64,000 nucleotides of DNA, taken from Caldilinea sp. CFX5 (GTDB lineage: Bacteria > Chloroflexota > Anaerolineae > Caldilineales > Caldilineaceae). The position numbers and the translations under genes are program-made. Of this stretch, positions 9,124-17,748 are shown one piece after another; positions within the stretch are counted from its first letter, which is position 1; every line of letters begins with the position of its first letter. The stretch covers positions 124,001 to 188,000 of the forward strand of contig QWII01000037.1 of the NCBI GenBank assembly GCA_021405325.1, written 5' to 3'. The notes below the pieces were generated by a model. That model searched no databases. It saw nothing but the letters and a program-made list of their open reading frames with translations, and was not told the DNA's origin.

Positions 9124-9804
9124 TTGTTAACGCACACGCAGGCGAAAGCCGTTTATGATCGTTTTGGCGCGCGCCAGGATCGCCAGGTTTTCTATGAAGC
9201 GCCCGCTTTTGACGCCCTTGTTCAGCACGCCCGTCTGGCTGAGGCGCACCGGGTTTTGGAATTTGGCTGTGGCACCGGCAACTTTGCCGCCACCCTACTC
9301 ACCCAACATCTGCCGCCGCCGGCGCGCTACCTGGGGCTGGATCAGAGTACGACGATGGTGCAACTGGCGGCGGCGCGGTTGGCAGCCTTTGGCGGGCGGG
9401 GCACGGTTCTGTTATCCGATGGTTCTATGCGCTTGCCGGTGGCTGATGGCGCCGTTGACCGGGTCATTGCCAACTATGTGTTGGATCTCTTGAGCGAGGC
9501 GGATATTGGCGACCTATTAGCCGAGGCGCACCGCGTCCTACATGCGGATGGGTTGCTCTGCTTAATTAGCTTGAGCGATGGGGATACCCCCTTTTCCCAG
9601 TTGGTTATGTGGGGGTGGCAACAGGCCTATACCTATCAACCCACCCGTGTTGGCGGCTGTCGGCCGATCAACTTGCTCAACTTTCTAGAGCCGGGGCGCT
9701 GGCGGTTGCGCCATGTGGAACGGTTGGCGGTGTGGGGATTGGCCTCGGAAGTGGTGATCGCGGCGCCGCAACTGGCGTCCACAAGCATTGGTGGTGATTC
9801 GTAG
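9124..9804 (+). CDS. Class I SAM-dependent methyltransferase
   Basis: 226 residues. SAM motif I is LEFGCGTGNFA near residue 44; the acidic motif is YLGLDQSTTMVQLA; motif IV is VDRVIANYVLDLL; motif V is LHADGLLCLISLS. The target is not evident. I chose TTG 9124 as start because AAGGAG lies five bases upstream, whereas the in-frame ATG at 9085 lies inside a 30-bp palindrome arm and has no ribosome site. The last third (QPTRVGGCRPINLLNFLEPG) resembles small-molecule methyltransferases of the UbiE/COQ5 superfamily. Confidence 0.82.
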   Translation: MLTHTQAKAVYDRFGARQDRQVFYEAPAFDALVQHARLAEAHRVLEFGCGTGNFAATLLTQHLPPPARYLGLDQSTTMVQLAAARLAAFGGRGTVLLSDGSMRLPVADGAVDRVIANYVLDLLSEADIGDLLAEAHRVLHADGLLCLISLSDGDTPFSQLVMWGWQQAYTYQPTRVGGCRPINLLNFLEPGRWRLRHVERLAVWGLASEVVIAAPQLASTSIGGDS

Positions 9805-9818
9805 TATTTTCCGTAGAC

Positions 9819-9865
9819 CGCCATCACAAACCAGGTTTCTGCCAGAAACCTGGTTTGTGATGGCG
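9819..9865. repeat. Dispersed palindromic repeat, family R2 copy 1
   Basis: Perfect 22-base arms (9819-9840 and 9844-9865) around a 3-base loop; the core is ACAAACCAGGTTTCT. A second copy with 16-bp arms lies at 17138-17172 inside the actE reading frame. This copy is intergenic, just before the CDF transporter start. Confidence 0.85.
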
Positions 9866-9881
9866 TGCGGAAAGGAAGCGT

Positions 9882-10805
9882 ATGGCATCGTCAAAAGCCG
9901 AACGACCCATTGCTGTCTATGGCGCCATCGGGGCAAACCTATTGGTGGCGGTGACCAAATTTGTGGCGGCCTTCTTTAGCGGCAGTTCGTCCATGCTCGC
10001 CGAGGGCATTCACTCGGTGGTCGATACGGGCAATCAATTGTTGCTCCTGCTGGGCATCCGGCGCGCCCGGCGCCCGCCGGACCAGAATCATCCCTTTGGG
10101 CATGGCCAGGAACTTTATTTCTGGAGTCTGATTGTGGCGATCTTGCTCTTTGGCATGGGCGGCGGCATGTCGGTGTATGAAGGCATTACTCATTTACAGC
10201 ACCCGACCCCCTTGGAAGATCCCGTATGGGGATACGTAGTCTTGGGCTGCGCCTTTCTCTTTGAAGGAACCTCCTTGGGCATTGCGCTTCATGAATTACA
10301 AAGCGCAAGCACCGAAGCCAATCTTTGGCGCGCCGTGCGCCAGAGCAAAGATCCCACCGTCTTTGTGGTCGTCTTTGAAGATGCGGCGGCGCTGCTTGGC
10401 TTGATCACGGCCTTTCTGGGCATCTACTTTTCCCATCAGTTGGGCAACCCGCGCATCGATGGCATTGCTTCGCTGATCATCGGTCTCTTGTTGGCGACCG
10501 TGGCAGTGTTGCTGGCTTATGAAAGCCGTGGCCTGTTGTTAGGGGAAAGTGCGGACCGGCGCAAGGTAGAAGCGATTCGCGCCCTGACCCAAGCTGACCC
10601 TGGCGTTGTCAGGGCCGGCTTGCCGATGACCATGCACTTCGGGCCGGAGGATGTGTTGTTAAATCTTGATGTGCAATTTCGTGCTGGGCTTTCCAGTGCT
10701 GAGTTAGCACGAACCGTTGATCGCCTGGAAAAGCGCATTCGGCAGGAATATCCAGAGATCAAGCGAATTTTTATTGAAGCCGAAGGGTTAATAGAGGGGA
10801 AGTGA
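9882..10805 (+). CDS. Cation diffusion facilitator (CDF) metal transporter
   Basis: 307 residues with six predicted membrane spans and a C-terminal cytoplasmic domain. The metal-site residues are visible: SxLxEGIHSVVDTGNQ in TM2 and FEDAAALLG in TM5. The loop RRARRPPDQNHPFGHGQELYFWSL is typical of the CDF branch that includes ZnT9/SLC30A9-like bacterial proteins. It probably exports Zn, Fe or Mn by proton antiport. ATG 9882 follows AAAGGAAGCG. It is transcribed alone between palindromic elements. Confidence 0.9.
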   Translation: MASSKAERPIAVYGAIGANLLVAVTKFVAAFFSGSSSMLAEGIHSVVDTGNQLLLLLGIRRARRPPDQNHPFGHGQELYFWSLIVAILLFGMGGGMSVYEGITHLQHPTPLEDPVWGYVVLGCAFLFEGTSLGIALHELQSASTEANLWRAVRQSKDPTVFVVVFEDAAALLGLITAFLGIYFSHQLGNPRIDGIASLIIGLLLATVAVLLAYESRGLLLGESADRRKVEAIRALTQADPGVVRAGLPMTMHFGPEDVLLNLDVQFRAGLSSAELARTVDRLEKRIRQEYPEIKRIFIEAEGLIEGK

Positions 10806-10845
10806 ACCTCTTAAAAGGCGCTTATTTCTGGTAACTCCTAAGCCG

Positions 10846-10901
10846 GCTCGTAGCCAGTCCGTGACTGGCGATGGGCCGCCAGTCACGGACTGGCTACGAG
10901 C
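10846..10901. repeat. Perfect 25-bp inverted repeat
   Basis: The arms 10846-10870 and 10877-10901 are perfect reverse complements (core CGTAGCCAGTCCGTGACTGG) with a 6-base loop. Located 40 bases after the CDF gene, it probably folds in the transcript end. The rest of the gap to 11093 holds only the ACIII promoter region. Confidence 0.8.
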
Positions 10902-11038
10902 TTAGTAGTTACTATTTCTAGAACCATGTATCTATCGCCATACCCAGGATCTATATCCAAGCTCTATACAACTTCTGGAAGCGGCGCGACCCTTAGAAAA
11001 CAACAGTAGATGACGCTCTCTCATGCAGAACGCCACCT

Positions 11039-11044
11039 TATAAT
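11039..11044 (+). promoter_or_regulatory. Candidate -10 box for the ACIII operon
   Basis: A consensus TATAAT lies 49 bases upstream of actA in an otherwise A/T-rich leader. No good -35 hexamer is visible at 16-18 bases, so it may need an activator or not be the true promoter. Confidence 0.35.
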
Positions 11045-11093
11045 CATTCCATAATGATGAAACTTTGCTGTAACGAGGCAGTAGGAATGAATC

Positions 11094-11744
11094 ATGGCGC
11101 AGATCTTTCATCCCAGTACCAATAGTATCTCCCGCGTTACCATCTTTGGCGCAGTTTTCTTTATTGCCGGTTTCTTTGGGCTGCTGGGGGTTTTTGTCCG
11201 TTCCCCCTATGTCACCAGTAAGAATATCGTGCGCGAACAACCGGTCCCCTTTAGTCACAAGCACCATGTGACCGACGATGGCATCGACTGCCGCTACTGC
11301 CACACGAGCGTAGAAACCTCGGCCTTTGCCGGCATCCCGTCCACCGCCATTTGCATGAACTGCCATTCGCAGCTCTATACCGATAGTCCCGTCCTGGCCC
11401 CGGTGCGCGCCAGCTATCAGAGCGGCCAGCCGATTCCCTGGGTGCGGGTGCATAACTTGCCCGATTATGTCTATTTTGACCACAGCATCCATGTGAGCAA
11501 GGGGGTCGGCTGTTCCACCTGTCACGGGCAGGTTGATCAGATGCCGCTGATGTGGCAGACGCAGACGCTCTATATGGAGTGGTGTCTGCAATGTCATCGC
11601 AACCCGGCGCAATATGTGCGCCCCCGTGAGGAAGTATTCAACATGGCTTGGCAGCCCCCCGCCAACCAAGCGGCGCTGGGCGCTGAATTGGTTAAACAAT
11701 ATCACATTGAAGCGAAGACGAGTTGTTCGACTTGTCATCGGTAG
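11094..11744 (+). CDS. actA: ActA, pentaheme cytochrome c subunit of alternative complex III
   Basis: 216 residues with one N-terminal membrane helix (about 16-35) that anchors the periplasmic heme domain. Five CxxCH sites are visible in order: CRYCH, CMNCH, CSTCH, CLQCH and CSTCH (the last at the C-terminus). Five hemes match the ActA subunit of ACIII, which takes electrons from quinol and passes them to a mobile carrier or directly to the oxidase. It is first in the act operon. The opening FGAVFFIAGFFGLLGVFVRSPY and the HKHHV segment are also as in known ActA proteins. Confidence 0.95.
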   Translation: MAQIFHPSTNSISRVTIFGAVFFIAGFFGLLGVFVRSPYVTSKNIVREQPVPFSHKHHVTDDGIDCRYCHTSVETSAFAGIPSTAICMNCHSQLYTDSPVLAPVRASYQSGQPIPWVRVHNLPDYVYFDHSIHVSKGVGCSTCHGQVDQMPLMWQTQTLYMEWCLQCHRNPAQYVRPREEVFNMAWQPPANQAALGAELVKQYHIEAKTSCSTCHR

Positions 11745-11862
11745 ATGGGTAGTTAGTTGGTTGGTTAGTTGGTTGAGGTAGCGGCGATTCTGCGCTGAAA
11801 TTATGAAGGGTAACGATTATGGTAGGTGCGGTTTATGCTACCCATCTTGCAGGGACACAGAA

Positions 11863-11968
11863 CACTACAACGGATTCAGAAAGTAACGGATTTTCACGGC
11901 GTGGCTTACTGATTGCCAATTCCGGTAGACTAGCTGGTAATCCGTTACTTTCTGAATCCGTTGTAGTG
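11863..11968. repeat. Long inverted repeat between actA and actB
   Basis: The arms 11863-11892 and 11939-11968 match perfectly over 30 bases (core CGGATTCAGAAAGTAACGGA) around a 46-base loop. Short direct repeats built on GTTAGTTGGTTG lie at 11751-11776. The 392-base gap between actA and actB holds no gene. Such a hairpin inside an operon could give differential amounts of ActA relative to ActB-F. Confidence 0.8.
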
Positions 11969-12136
11969 GTTGGCAGCCCACTTCCTTAGCTTGCTGCCGA
12001 TGGGTTTCCATACCGCAAGGGTCTTCAATCACCAGAGATCGTGTGCGCTTAGGAGGCAACCGGAAACCATACCAACTGGTTTGTTTCTCTACCTTTCGAA
12101 ATGGCAGGCCGGTTTGATCAGCTACGAGAGGCTTTC

Positions 12137-15124
12137 ATGGCAGTTACGGAACAATTGGATCTGGATCGGGTGCGAGAGCGCTTGCAGCAGCAGACGGGCA
12201 AGCGCTACTGGCGGACGCTGGAAGAGTTGGTGGATAGCGCGGGCTTTCAGGAAGCGTTGCGCAAGCGCTTGCCGCGCCAGGCGGAGTGGATCAATGCCAC
12301 GCTCGATCTGCCGAGCCGGCGCACCTTTCTCAAACTCATGGGTGCGTCGTTGGCGATGGCGGGGTTGAGCGGCTGTGTACCCAAACGGCGGGTGGAACGG
12401 ATTATGCCCTATGTCGCCGGACAGGAGGCGATCATCCCCGGCAAACCGCTCTTCTTTGCCACCGCCACCACCCTGGGCGGCTATGCAAAAGGGGTGCTTG
12501 TCGAGAGCCACGAGGGGCGACCCACCAAGATCGAAGGCAATCCTGATCACCCGGCCAGCTTGGGTGCGACTGATGCGCTCACCCAGGCGCACATCTGGGA
12601 TCTCTATGACCCGGAGCGCTCGCAGACGGTGCTGCGTCTGGGGCAGGTGAGCACCTGGGGCAACTTTCTGCAAGAGTTGAACGGTATCCTGGCCAACAAA
12701 AATCTGCGGCTGCGCCTCTTGACGGAAACTGTCACTTCGCCCACGCTGGCGGATCAAATTGGGGTGCTGCTGGCGCGCTTTCCGGCGGCGCAGTGGCATC
12801 AATATGAGCCGGTAAACCAGGACAACGCGCTTGTTGGCGCCCAGTTGGCCTTTGGCGAGGTAGTCAACACGGTTTATCACTTTGACAAGGCCGATGTCAT
12901 TCTGTCACTCGACGCCGATTTTCTGCTGACCATGCCGGGCAGTGTGCGCTATGCCCGCGACTTTATCGACAAGCGGCGGGTGAGCAGTGGTCAAACCACC
13001 ATGAACCGCCTCTATGTGATCGAGAGTGCGCCCACCATTACCGGCGCGATGGCCGATCACCGGCTGGCGCTGCGCGCAGGGGAGGTTGAACAGGTGGCGC
13101 GCGCCGTGGCCACTGCCCTGGGCGTACAAGACGTGGCCGCAGCCCAACCGCCGGCGAGTCTGCCGGATGTGTGGCTGTCGGCGTTGGTGAAAGATTTGCA
13201 GGCCCATGCCGGTGCGGCGCTCATCGTGGCCGGTGCGGAACAGCCGCCGCTGGTTCATGCGCTGGCTCATGCCATGAATGTTGCGCTGAAGAACGTGGGC
13301 GCAACGGTTGTCTACACTGCGCCCGTTGCGGCCAAACCCGTCAACCAGGGCGAGTCGTTGCGCCAGTTGGTGGAGGCATTGCAGAAGAAGGAGGTCGATC
13401 TCCTGGTCATTCTGGGTGGCAATCCGGTCTACAATGCCCCGGTCGATCTGGGCTTTGCGGCGGCGATGGAACAGGCCCCCACGCGCATTCACCTGGGGCC
13501 TTATTACGATGAGACCGCCATCCGCTGTCACTGGCATCTACCGGAAACGCACATACTGGAGATGTGGGGTGATGCGCGCGCCTATGACGGCACGATCTCG
13601 CTTATCCAACCGTTGATCGAGCCGCTCTATGACGGGCGCTCCATCTACGAAGTGCTGGCGGCGCTAAACCAGCAACCCGACCAGGGGGGCCTCGCCATTC
13701 TTCGCGCTTTCTGGCAGCAGCATAGCCAGGGGGACAACTTTGAGAACGCCTGGCAGACGGCGCTGGAAGCAGGCGTGATTGCCGGTAGCGCCCTGCCCGC
13801 CAAAGCCGTGACCTTGCAGGCCAACTTCGCCGCTCAGCAGCCTACCCAACCAACCGCAGCTACTGGAACAGAGACGTTGGAACTGATCTTCCGTCCTGAT
13901 CCCAGCGTTTGGGATGGCTGCTTTGCCAACAATGCCTGGCTCCAGGAATTGCCCAAACCGCTGAGCAAGCTAACCTGGGACAACGCGGCCCTGCTCAGTC
14001 CCACCACGGCGGCGCGGCTAACCCTCGACAACGGCGATCTGGTCGAGTTGCACTACCGTGAGCGCGCCGTCACCGCGCCGGTGCTGATTTTGCCGGGGCA
14101 ACCCGACAACGCGGTCACGGTCCACTTGGGCTATGGACGAACACAGGCCGGTCATATCGGCACGGGGGTCGGCTTTAATGCCTATCTCTTGCGCACGGCG
14201 GACGCACCGTGGTTTGGCACTGGACTGACCCTGCGCAAGGTTGGCAGTGGCTATGACCTGGCCCAGCCCCACACCAACTACAGCATGGAAGGCCGCGACC
14301 TGGTGATGGCCGCCACCTTACAGGAGTATCAGGCGAATCCCACCTTTGCCCTGACCGAACAGACCAAGACGCCGGAAATTTCGCTCTATCCTGCCTATGA
14401 ATACACGGGCTATGCCTGGGGCATGAGCATCGACTTGACCGCTTGCATCGGCTGCAACGCCTGTGTCGTGGCCTGTCAGGCCGAGAATAACATTCCGGTG
14501 GTGGGCAAAGAGGAGGTGCTGCGCGGCCATGAGATGCACTGGCTGCGCGTGGATCGCTACTACACCGGTCCGGCTGAGGATCCCGATGAAATCCACTTCC
14601 AGCCGGTGCCTTGTATGCAGTGTGAGAATGCGCCCTGTGAGTTGGTCTGCCCGGTGATGGCGACGGCGCATAGCGACGAGGGGCTGAATGACATGGTCTA
14701 CAACCGCTGTGTCGGCACGCGCTACTGTTCCAACAACTGTCCCTACAAGGTGCGCCGCTTTAATTTCCTGCAATATGCCGATTGGGAGACAGAAAGTCTG
14801 AAGTTGGGGCGCAACCCCGACGTGTCGGTGCGGGTGCGTGGGGTGATGGAAAAATGCACCTACTGTGTCCAGCGCATCACCGAAGCGCGCATTGCCGCCG
14901 AGGAAGCCGGCCGCCGGATTGGCGATGGCGAGATCCAGACCGCCTGCCAACAGGCTTGCCCCACCCGCGCCATCATCTTTGGCGACATCAATGACCGTAA
15001 TGCCGCGGTGACGCAGTTGAAGGCATCGCCGCTCAATTATGCCCTGCTCGCCAATCTGAACACGCGACCGCGCACCACCTATCTGGCCGACGTGCGCAAT
15101 CCAAACCCTGAGCTAGGAGGGTGA
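12137..15124 (+). CDS. actB: ActB, molybdopterin-oxidoreductase-like and Fe-S fusion subunit of ACIII
   Basis: 995 residues. A twin-arginine-like signal SRRTFLKLMGASLAMAGLSGC near residue 60 is followed by a molybdopterin oxidoreductase-like domain, as is usual for ActB (KIEGNPDHPASLGATDAL), which is known in this family to lack the Mo cofactor. From about residue 760 comes a four-cluster ferredoxin domain: CIGCNACVVAC, CMQCENAPCELVC, CVGTRYCSNNC and CTYC...CQQACP. The clusters carry electrons from the quinol site to the ActA/ActE hemes. The start at 12137 follows GAGAGG by five bases; the in-frame ATG at 12101 has no ribosome site. Confidence 0.95.
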   Translation: MAVTEQLDLDRVRERLQQQTGKRYWRTLEELVDSAGFQEALRKRLPRQAEWINATLDLPSRRTFLKLMGASLAMAGLSGCVPKRRVERIMPYVAGQEAIIPGKPLFFATATTLGGYAKGVLVESHEGRPTKIEGNPDHPASLGATDALTQAHIWDLYDPERSQTVLRLGQVSTWGNFLQELNGILANKNLRLRLLTETVTSPTLADQIGVLLARFPAAQWHQYEPVNQDNALVGAQLAFGEVVNTVYHFDKADVILSLDADFLLTMPGSVRYARDFIDKRRVSSGQTTMNRLYVIESAPTITGAMADHRLALRAGEVEQVARAVATALGVQDVAAAQPPASLPDVWLSALVKDLQAHAGAALIVAGAEQPPLVHALAHAMNVALKNVGATVVYTAPVAAKPVNQGESLRQLVEALQKKEVDLLVILGGNPVYNAPVDLGFAAAMEQAPTRIHLGPYYDETAIRCHWHLPETHILEMWGDARAYDGTISLIQPLIEPLYDGRSIYEVLAALNQQPDQGGLAILRAFWQQHSQGDNFENAWQTALEAGVIAGSALPAKAVTLQANFAAQQPTQPTAATGTETLELIFRPDPSVWDGCFANNAWLQELPKPLSKLTWDNAALLSPTTAARLTLDNGDLVELHYRERAVTAPVLILPGQPDNAVTVHLGYGRTQAGHIGTGVGFNAYLLRTADAPWFGTGLTLRKVGSGYDLAQPHTNYSMEGRDLVMAATLQEYQANPTFALTEQTKTPEISLYPAYEYTGYAWGMSIDLTACIGCNACVVACQAENNIPVVGKEEVLRGHEMHWLRVDRYYTGPAEDPDEIHFQPVPCMQCENAPCELVCPVMATAHSDEGLNDMVYNRCVGTRYCSNNCPYKVRRFNFLQYADWETESLKLGRNPDVSVRVRGVMEKCTYCVQRITEARIAAEEAGRRIGDGEIQTACQQACPTRAIIFGDINDRNAAVTQLKASPLNYALLANLNTRPRTTYLADVRNPNPELGG

Positions 15125-15129
15125 ATGCG

Positions 15130-16557
15130 ATGACACAACAGACACAACATTCGCAAGCATTGCCCCAGACAACACCGGTGCTGCGACCAGGCCAGACCTT
15201 TGAGTCGGTCAATGACAAGATCAGCTCGATTGTGTTGCGGCATGGCGTGGGCCGGGGCTGGCTGATCGGCTTTGGCATTGGCTTTGTACTGGTCATGGTG
15301 CTGCTGGCAGCAGTGACCTATCTTTTTGCCCGTGGCGTCGGCATTTGGGGTGTACAGGTGCCGGTGGCGTGGGGCTTTGCGATTGCCAACTTTGTTTGGT
15401 GGATCGGGATCGGTCACGCCGGTACCCTGATTTCGGCCATTCTCCTGCTGCTGCACCAGGAGTGGCGCACCTCAATCAACCGCTTTGCCGAGGCGATGAC
15501 GCTCTTTGCCGTCGCCTGCGCCGGGTTGTTTCCTGTTTTACACCTGGGGCGCCCCTGGTATTTCTACTGGCTGGTGCCCTACCCCACCACCACCGGCGTC
15601 TGGCCGCAATTTCGCAGCCCGTTAATCTGGGACTTCTTCGCTGTGCTGACCTACGGTACCGTCTCGTTGATGTTTTGGTACATGGGGCTGGTGCCCGATC
15701 TGGCAACCTTGCGTGATCGCACCCAACGGCGCTGGCTGCAATATATTTATGGCTTCTTTGCGATGGGGTGGCGCAACTCAGTACGCCATTGGAAGCGTTA
15801 CCAACGCGCCTATCTGCTCATGGCCGCGCTGGCGACGCCGCTGGTCGTCTCGGTGCATAGCATTGTCAGCTTTGACTTTGCCGTGAGCATCGTCCCCGGC
15901 TGGCACTCGACGATCTTTCCGCCCTACTTTGTGGCCGGGGCGATCTACTCCGGCTTTGCCATGGTGGCGACGATTGCCATTCCGCTGCGTTGGGCCTACG
16001 GCTTACAAGAGTTTATCACCATGCGCCATCTCAACAATATGGCGAAGATTATGCTCGCCACCGGTCTGATCGTCGGCTACAGCTATATCGTCGAAACCTT
16101 TATGGCCTGGTACAGCGGCAATCCCTTTGAGGAATATATGGTGATCAACCGCATGGCCGGCCCCTATGCGGTCTGGTATTGGATCATGATCACCTGTAAT
16201 GTCCTCTTGACCCAAATCTTCTGGTTTAAGCGGATGCGCACCAACGTGGTGGTGCTCTTTCTGATTTCGCTCACGGTCAATATCGGCATGTGGCTGGAAC
16301 GCTTTATCATTGTCGTGACCAGCCTGAGCCGCGATTTTCTGCCCTCGTCCTGGGGCTACTATGCCCCCACCATCTGGGATTGGGCGACCTTTCTGGGGAC
16401 GATTGGCCTCTTTACCGCGCTGATCTTTCTCTTTGTGCGGGTGCTGCCCGTCATCTCGATCTTTGAAATGCGCGAGTTGGTCTTTGATGTGGATGAGGAA
16501 GAACGCCGCCGACAGCAACATGCGGCGCGGCGGTTGCGACCGGCAACGGGGGATTGA
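15130..16557 (+). CDS. actC: ActC, NrfD-like quinol-binding membrane subunit of ACIII
   Basis: 475 residues, about ten membrane helices, NrfD/PsrC family. Typical segments include FVWWIGIGHAGTLISAILLLL, the LGRPWYFYWLVPYP loop, SFDFAVSIVPGWHSTIFPPYF and NRMAGPYAVWYWIMI. Together with ActF it forms the membrane core where quinol is thought to bind. ATG 15130 has GGAGG nine bases upstream; the in-frame GTG at 15121 abuts that site and is unlikely. It nearly overlaps the actB stop, so the two are translationally coupled. Confidence 0.94.
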   Translation: MTQQTQHSQALPQTTPVLRPGQTFESVNDKISSIVLRHGVGRGWLIGFGIGFVLVMVLLAAVTYLFARGVGIWGVQVPVAWGFAIANFVWWIGIGHAGTLISAILLLLHQEWRTSINRFAEAMTLFAVACAGLFPVLHLGRPWYFYWLVPYPTTTGVWPQFRSPLIWDFFAVLTYGTVSLMFWYMGLVPDLATLRDRTQRRWLQYIYGFFAMGWRNSVRHWKRYQRAYLLMAALATPLVVSVHSIVSFDFAVSIVPGWHSTIFPPYFVAGAIYSGFAMVATIAIPLRWAYGLQEFITMRHLNNMAKIMLATGLIVGYSYIVETFMAWYSGNPFEEYMVINRMAGPYAVWYWIMITCNVLLTQIFWFKRMRTNVVVLFLISLTVNIGMWLERFIIVVTSLSRDFLPSSWGYYAPTIWDWATFLGTIGLFTALIFLFVRVLPVISIFEMRELVFDVDEEERRRQQHAARRLRPATGD

Positions 16558-16571
16558 GATCGGAGTATCCA

Positions 16572-17111
16572 ATGGCAGCAAGTGACAACATCACTGGCCT
16601 GGTGGCCGAGTTTAGCGAACAAGAGGCGTTGATCGCGGCGACCGAGCGCACCTATGCCGCCGGCTATCGCGTCATCGACGCCTACACCCCGTATCCGGTG
16701 GAGGAGGTGGCCGACGCCCTCCATTTTCGCAACACCCACATTCCGCTGGTCGTCCTCAGCGGCGGGTTGATCGGCTTGATTGGCGGTTTTATCATGCAAT
16801 ATTGGTTTTCGGTCTATGGCTATCCGATCAATATTGGCGGGCGGCCGCTCAACAGTTGGCCGGCCTTTATTCCGATTACCTTTGAGACGACGGTGCTGGT
16901 GGCGGCGCTCTTTGCCGTCTTTGGCATGTTTGCGTTGAACGGTTTGCCGATGCCCTACCATCCGCTCTTCAATGTGGCGTCGTTTGCGCGCGCCAGCCAG
17001 GATCGCTACTTTCTCTACATTGAAGCCAGTGACCCGCACTTTGATTATGCGGCGACGCGCGCCTTTTTAGAGGAGCTGGGGGCACAGGGGGTTTATGATG
17101 TTCCTAAGTGA
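16572..17111 (+). CDS. actD: ActD (DUF3341) subunit of ACIII
   Basis: 179 residues, two membrane helices. It opens with the cytoplasmic part ITGLVAEFSEQEALIAATER, followed by DAYTPYPVEEVADAL and then helix 1 (IPLVVLSGGLIGLIGGFIMQ) and helix 2 (TTVLVAALFAVFGMFALNG). The end HPLFNVASFARASQDRYFLYIEA is characteristic of DUF3341. A TTG at 16554 overlaps the actC stop, but GGAG six bases before ATG 16572 favours the latter. No cofactor ligands. Confidence 0.93.
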   Translation: MAASDNITGLVAEFSEQEALIAATERTYAAGYRVIDAYTPYPVEEVADALHFRNTHIPLVVLSGGLIGLIGGFIMQYWFSVYGYPINIGGRPLNSWPAFIPITFETTVLVAALFAVFGMFALNGLPMPYHPLFNVASFARASQDRYFLYIEASDPHFDYAATRAFLEELGAQGVYDVPK

Positions 17112-17748
17112 GTTTTTAAGACGCAGTCGCAGGCAAGCACAAACCAGGTTTCTGCCAGAAACCTGGTTTGTGAGCCGCCGCGCTCTTCGGATGGCAGGGT
17201 TATTGTTTGCACTCGTTACCATGACGGCCTGCGTGCAGAAACTCTCCTACCAACCCAAGTATGGACCACTGGAGGAAAGCACTTTCTTTGCCGACGGTCA
17301 GGCGTCCCGCCCGTTGGTGCCCGGAACCGTGGCGCGGGGCATGGCGCGCACCGACCCGCTGCTCTACAGCGGTCAACAAGATGGCAAGCCGGCCACAGAG
17401 TTTCCCTTCCGCGTAACAACAGAAGTAGTGCAGCGGGGCCAGGAGCGCTTCAATATCTACTGTACACCCTGTCATGGCTATGCCGGCAACGGCGATGGCC
17501 TGGTAGTGCAGCGCGGGTTCCCGGCGCCGCCATCGTTGCATGAGGAGCGGCTGCGCCAGGCGCCGGTTGGCTACCTCTTTTCCGTGATCACGGATGGACA
17601 TGGGGTGATGCCAAGCTACAGCAAGCAAATCGAAGTGGCTGATCGCTGGGCGATCATCGCCTACGTGCGGGCGTTACAGTTGAGCGAACACGCTACGGCG
17701 GAACAGTTGCCGCCGGCGGTGCAGCAGCAAGTAGGGGGTAAGCCATGA
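17095..17748 (+). CDS. actE: ActE, monoheme cytochrome c lipoprotein of ACIII with a repeat-derived N-terminus
   Basis: 217 residues as read from 17095. One heme site CTPCHGYAGNGDG and a Met ligand in HGVMPSY mark a class I cytochrome c domain. The signal peptide MAGLLFALVTMTAC has a lipobox-like end, so the protein is probably lipid-anchored. ActD overlaps the first 17 bases, and AGGGGG just upstream of ATGATG supports this start. The frame then runs through a 35-base palindrome (17138-17172, family R2), giving an extra QTRFLPETWFV stretch before the signal peptide. Alternative starts are GTG 17170 (end of the palindrome) and ATG 17191, neither with a clear ribosome site. Confidence 0.9.
   Translation: MMFLSEFLRRSRRQAQTRFLPETWFVSRRALRMAGLLFALVTMTACVQKLSYQPKYGPLEESTFFADGQASRPLVPGTVARGMARTDPLLYSGQQDGKPATEFPFRVTTEVVQRGQERFNIYCTPCHGYAGNGDGLVVQRGFPAPPSLHEERLRQAPVGYLFSVITDGHGVMPSYSKQIEVADRWAIIAYVRALQLSEHATAEQLPPAVQQQVGGKP
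17138..17172. repeat. Dispersed palindromic repeat, family R2 copy 2, inside actE frame
   Basis: CACAAACCAGGTTTCT (17138-17153), loop GCC, and AGAAACCTGGTTTGTG (17157-17172) form a perfect 16-bp stem. The core is identical to the intergenic copy at 9819-9865. Here it lies within the reading frame of actE, upstream of the signal peptide. Confidence 0.85.

Noticed and set aside
12101..12136. Earlier start of actB at 12101
   Set aside because: No ribosome site there; ATG 12137 has GAGAGG five bases before it and fits the usual ActB start.
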